The notes under the pieces were generated by a model. The model searched no databases. It saw only the letters and a list, made by a program, of their open reading frames with translations, and was not told the DNA's origin. DNA of 64,000 bases from DASSTY01 sp035760645 (GTDB lineage: Bacteria; Gemmatimonadota; Gemmatimonadetes; Gemmatimonadales; GWC2-71-9): assembly GCA_035760645.1 (NCBI GenBank), contig DASTSO010000099.1, forward strand, positions 14,909 through 78,908, written 5' to 3'. The translations under genes were made by a program, and so were the position numbers. Positions 60,742-64,000 of the stretch are shown here, in pieces (the first letter of the stretch is position 1; every line of letters begins with the position of its first letter).

Positions 60742-61442
60742 TCCCGCGGGTTGGTGGCCCACACGCTCAGCTCGGGGATGAAGCCCACGTCCTTCATCGT
60801 CAGCATCGCCACGACCGCGTGGGCGATCTCGATCGGGTGCAGCTTCGTCGGGTTCTCGGCTTGCTCCCGCCCCGCGCGGGTGAAGAACTCCGTGACCACC
60901 TCGCTCGGATTGATCAGCATGACGCGGACGTTGTGCTGCCGCAGCTCCGCCCGCCACGACTCGCTGAGCCCGCGCAGCGCGAACTTGGTCGAGGCGTAGG
61001 CGCTCCCGCCCGCCCCCGCCCGCAGCCCCGCCGTCGAGGCGACGTTGATGATGTTGCCCGTGCCCTGTGCGACGAAGTGCCGGGCGGACTCGCGCGCCAT
61101 GAGCGTGGCGCCCAGCACGTTGACCTCCCAGACCCGCCGCATCTGCTCGGCCGTGACGTCCACGAGCGGCGCGAAGGCGCCGATCCCCGCGTTGTTCACG
61201 AGCACGTTGAAGTCGCCGAAGGCGGCGATCACCTCGCGCACCATGCGCACGGCGTCCGCCTCGACGCTCACGTCGCCCCGGATCGGCGTGGCGCCGATCG
61301 CGGCCGCGGCCTCGCGCAGCCGCGCCTCGTCGCGCCCGCAGATCGCCACCTGCGCGCCCCGCTCGACGAGCAGCTGCGCCACGCCGTATCCGATCCCGCT
61401 GCTGCCGCCCGTCACCAGCACCTTCGCCTCGTTCAGCCACAT
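60738..61442 (-). CDS. Short-chain dehydrogenase/reductase
   Basis: A 234-residue classical SDR. VLVTGGSSGIGYGVAQLL is the cofactor loop, and Arg36 in AICGRDEAR suggests NADP. LVNNAGIGAF, the catalytic Ser in VASTAG, and YASTK (Tyr and Lys) are complete. SAYASTKFALRGLSESWRAEL and LINPSEV are usual. The substrate is unknown. GGGAGGG lies about 8 nt before the ATG. Confidence 0.92.
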   Translation of the reverse strand: MWLNEAKVLVTGGSSGIGYGVAQLLVERGAQVAICGRDEARLREAAAAIGATPIRGDVSVEADAVRMVREVIAAFGDFNVLVNNAGIGAFAPLVDVTAEQMRRVWEVNVLGATLMARESARHFVAQGTGNIINVASTAGLRAGAGGSAYASTKFALRGLSESWRAELRQHNVRVMLINPSEVVTEFFTRAGREQAENPTKLHPIEIAHAVVAMLTMKDVGFIPELSVWATNPRD

Positions 61443-61556
61443 CGCGACACCCTCCCCGGTTCTCGCCCATCGTCCGTCGGGCCTCGAAGATCCGCCCGAA
61501 CGCCCGCGGGACCGCCCCCGCGGACGCGCGTCGGGAAAGGTAAACCCGGACCGGCG

Positions 61557-63104
61557 TCAGGCCGCGCCGCTCAGGAGGCGCGAGCGGTCGAGGGCGCGGT
61601 ACTGGATCGCCTCCGCCGCGTGCGCAGTGCCGATCTCCTCGGCGCCGTCCAGGTCGGCGATCGTGCGCGCGATCTTGAGCACGCGATGGTAGGCTCGCGC
61701 CGAGAGCCCGAGTCGGCTCACCGCGCCCCGCAGCAGCGCCTCCACCGGCGCTGCGACCCGGCAATGGCGTCGCAGGTCGCGCGCGGTCATGTGGGCGTTG
61801 GCGTGGACGCCCGGCTGGTCGCGGAAGCGTGCCGCCTGGCGCGTGCGCGCCGCTTCGACCCGCGCCCGCACGGCGGCGCTGGTCTCCTCCCCGCCCTCGG
61901 CCGCGAGCTCCTGGTAGGGCACCGCCGGCACGGCGAGGTGGATGTCGATGCGGTCGAGCAGCGGCCCGGAGACCCGGCCGAGGTAGCGCTGGATCGCCGC
62001 GGGGTCGCACTGGCAGGTGTGCACCGCGTCGCCGTGATAGCCGCAGGGGCACGGGTTCATCGCGGCGGCGAGCATGAAGCGGGCGGGATAGCTCAGGCTG
62101 ATGGCGGCGCGGCTCAGCGTGACGACCCCATCTTCGAGCGGCTGCCGCATCACCTCCAGCACGCTGCGGCGGAACTCCGCCAGCTCGTCGAGGAACAGGA
62201 CGCCGTGGTGCGCGAGGCTCACCTCGCCCGGCCGGGGACAGGAGCCGCCGCCGATGAGCCCCGCGTCGCTGATCGTGTGGTGCGGCGCGCGGAACGGCCG
62301 CACCGTGCGCAGCGCCTCGCCGGGGGCGAGGGTACCGGCGACGCTGTGGATCTTCGTGGTCTCGAGCGCCTCGTCGAGACTCATCGAGGGAAGGATCGTC
62401 GGGAGCCGACGCGCGAGCATCGTCTTGCCGGCGCCCGGGCTGCCGAGGAGCAGAATGTTGTGCGCCCCCGCCGCCGCCACCTCGAGCGCGCGCTTCGCCG
62501 CGGCCTGACCGCGCACGTCGGCGAAGTCCACGACGTCCGAGCCGCCCAGCGCGGCGACGGCGGCGAGGTCGGCCTTCGCCACGCCGAGCGGCACGCCGTC
62601 GCGCAGGTGGGCGCAGACGTCGAGGAGCCGCCGCGCCGGGCGCACGGCGATGCCGTCCACCACCGCCGCCTCCGCCGCGTTCGCTTCGGGAAGGATGATC
62701 CCCCTGAACCCTTCCGCCCGCGCCGCGATGGCGATCGAGAGCGCGCCGCGCACCGGCCGCAGGTCGCCCTCGAGGCCCAGCTCGCCGACGACGACGTGCT
62801 CGGCGAGATCGCCCATCGGGAGCTGGTGGCTGGCGACGAGGGTGGCCAGGGCGAGCGGGAGATCGAAGCCGGAGCCGGATTTCGGGCGATCCGCCGGGGC
62901 GAGGTTCGCCGTCACGCGCCGGAGCGGAAAGTCGAACCCGCTGTTCTGCAGCGCCGCCGTCACCCGCTCGCGGCTCTCCTTCACCGCACCCTGGGGCAGC
63001 CCCACCGTCGCGAACGACGGCAGCCCGTTGGCGATGTCGATCTCGACGTCGACGCGATAGGCGTCGACGCCGAGCACGGCGGCGGAATGGACGCGCGCGA
63101 GCAT
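61557..63104 (-). CDS. comM: ComM/YifB-family Mg-chelatase-like AAA+ ATPase
   Basis: A 515-residue hexameric helicase-like ATPase that promotes branch migration in natural transformation in Proteobacteria. The N-terminal ChlI-type domain (MLARVHSAAVLGVDAYRVDVEIDIANGLPSF, VGLPQGAVKESRERV) precedes Walker A LLLGSPGAGKTML, Walker B GVLFLDELAEFRR and MNPCPCGYHGDAVHTCQCDP, a cysteine cluster typical of the family, likely a zinc site. RVSGPLLDRIDIHL and LGLSARAYHRVLKIARTIADL follow. Whether this organism is competent is not shown. Confidence 0.95.
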   Translation of the reverse strand: MLARVHSAAVLGVDAYRVDVEIDIANGLPSFATVGLPQGAVKESRERVTAALQNSGFDFPLRRVTANLAPADRPKSGSGFDLPLALATLVASHQLPMGDLAEHVVVGELGLEGDLRPVRGALSIAIAARAEGFRGIILPEANAAEAAVVDGIAVRPARRLLDVCAHLRDGVPLGVAKADLAAVAALGGSDVVDFADVRGQAAAKRALEVAAAGAHNILLLGSPGAGKTMLARRLPTILPSMSLDEALETTKIHSVAGTLAPGEALRTVRPFRAPHHTISDAGLIGGGSCPRPGEVSLAHHGVLFLDELAEFRRSVLEVMRQPLEDGVVTLSRAAISLSYPARFMLAAAMNPCPCGYHGDAVHTCQCDPAAIQRYLGRVSGPLLDRIDIHLAVPAVPYQELAAEGGEETSAAVRARVEAARTRQAARFRDQPGVHANAHMTARDLRRHCRVAAPVEALLRGAVSRLGLSARAYHRVLKIARTIADLDGAEEIGTAHAAEAIQYRALDRSRLLSGAA

Positions 63105-63163
63105 GACCCCGGTCCCGGTGGGCGACCCCGGGACGATGCACGCGCCGGTGCGGCCCTACGGCA

Positions 63164-64000
63164 TCATTCGAGCGCCACCAGTGCCGTCGCCCCGCGGCGC
63201 GCGCCCGGCGCGCCGCCCGCGCGCTCGACGAGGGCGTGGAACGCGTCCAGCACCTCGGGCCCCGTGAACGCGCAGTGGCCGTAGCGCGCCACTTCGCGCG
63301 CGGTGGCGCGATCGTCGCCCAGTCCGGCGGCACGGAGCGTCGCCAGATACTGCCGGGTTTGCGCCACCGGCACGATCGGGTCGCCGGTGGTGTGGAGGAG
63401 GACGAGCGGCTTCGTCGGCCGGCCCGTCGTCGTGAGGGTCGCCTGGATCGCGGCGAGCGCCGGCGGCGAGGCGGCGAAGCGGCCCACCCCGGCGTTGAGC
63501 GCCGCGTCGTCGCGCGAGCCCGCGTAGGCGCGGCCGCTGTTGTCGAAGGGCTGGCCCCCCAGCACCTGCGTGGCGTTCGGCGTGGCGAAGATGCTGTACC
63601 AGAGGATCCCGGCCGCGGTCGCGACGACGGTCCGGGGATCGGCCGGGTCGATCGGCGCGCCGGTCACGGCGAGGAGCTGGGCGGTGCGCCCCGGGTCGCC
63701 CGCGAGCGCGGCGGCGATGGCGGGTACGTAGGTCGAGGTCCAGCGGGCGGGCGCATCGGGCGCCACGTCGGCGACGCTCCCCGGCAGCACGCCGGGAAAG
63801 AAGTAGTCGAAGACCACCCGGAAGTCGCCGGAGTGGTTCAGCTGCCCGAGGCGCCGACCACGAAGGTGCGGCGGGGATCGGGGCGCACCAGCGCGCGGAC
63901 CTTCGCCGTGAGCTCGACCAGGTCCTCGACGCCGTCCGCCACGACGAGCCCGTTCGCCCGATAGCTCGTCGTGGCGAAGGCGTAGCCCAGCCCCGTGACG
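63164..64000 (-). pseudogene. Broken alpha/beta hydrolase (internal deletion and frameshift; 5' end off window)
   Basis: Two pieces in different frames. The upstream piece (64000-63838) reads ATTSYRANGLVVADGVEDL, then RRTFVVGASGS and stops at TGA 63840-63838, right at the nucleophile elbow GASG. The downstream piece continues in another frame as QLNHSGDFRVVFDYFFPGVLPGS, keeping the acid Asp (HTTGDPIVP) and His (YGHCAFTG). Secreted homologues have roughly 30-40 residues between elbow and this block, so a deletion removed them and shifted the frame. It is a pseudogene or, alternatively, an assembly or sequencing error. The intact C-terminal part might still be transcribed. Confidence 0.7.

Overview
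This is a very GC-rich, gene-dense stretch of a bacterial chromosome with short intergenic gaps and many 1-4 nt gene overlaps (ATGA/GTGA). The cell envelope is Gram-negative (LolA, two predicted outer-membrane beta-barrel proteins, several lipoproteins). The housekeeping sigma factor has the short form seen in Bacteroidota. Core promoters resemble the TAnnTTTG element of that group rather than TATAAT. Together with the high GC this points to the FCB assemblage, most likely a Gemmatimonadota soil or sediment bacterium; that placement is inference. No phage, transposase, CRISPR array or resistance island was seen, so the window is mainly core genome. Layout, left to right: 0-6.4 kb holds a truncated thioredoxin, methylmalonyl-CoA epimerase, PdxJ, a long protein with degenerate phosphotransfer (Hpt) domains, an LPG-synthase-like flippase domain protein and IspE. 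6.4-14.3 kb is a respiratory operon: a c-heme/beta-barrel protein, a diheme cytochrome c, a cupredoxin-like protein, and heme-copper oxidase subunits II, I, III, III and IV plus a 41-residue membrane protein. A tRNA-Gln on the opposite strand and a shared palindromic terminator close this block. 14.6-18.7 kb: a Big-domain lipoprotein, then prs-rplY-pth-ychF. 18.8-24.5 kb: a CoA-transferase on the minus strand, then rpsF-rpsR-DUF2232-rplI, a FakA-FakB fusion and rsfS. 24.5-34.8 kb: a giant metallopeptidase/TolB-propeller/barrel protein, a SPOR lipoprotein, smc, a DAHP synthase and lolA. 34.9-40.7 kb (minus): a DUF2520 dehydrogenase, a C-terminal processing protease, tmk, ylbF, prmC, prfA and rpmE. 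41-44.7 kb: a CRP-family regulator, a metallo-beta-lactamase-fold hydrolase and a GAF/HD-GYP protein. 44.7-50 kb (minus): DUF4105, a Gfo/Idh/MocA oxidoreductase, SpoIID-like, YajQ and the primary sigma factor. 50.4-56.1 kb (minus): aldehyde dehydrogenase, a membrane protein, an NtrC-type regulator, an anchored hypothetical protein, thpR and larE. 56.2-64 kb: arfB, a cytidylate-kinase-like protein, a DHA2 exporter, tsaC/sua5, an acetyltransferase, an SDR, comM and a broken alpha/beta hydrolase. Most notable signals not explained by ordinary genes: (i) a family of intergenic inverted-repeat elements whose arms are CTCCCGCCGTCCCGCCC or its complement, often around a CCTCCGG hairpin and often abutting stop codons, one of which overlaps the signal-peptide region of a gene; (ii) a recurring 8-mer close to TAnnTTTG that ends 4-5 nt before the start codon of several genes, implying leaderless mRNAs; (iii) the oxidase operon headed by a c-heme barrel; (iv) a one-chain fatty acid kinase, a CTG-initiated pth, an SMC with LSSGE in place of LSGGE, and an HD-GYP domain split by a long insertion.
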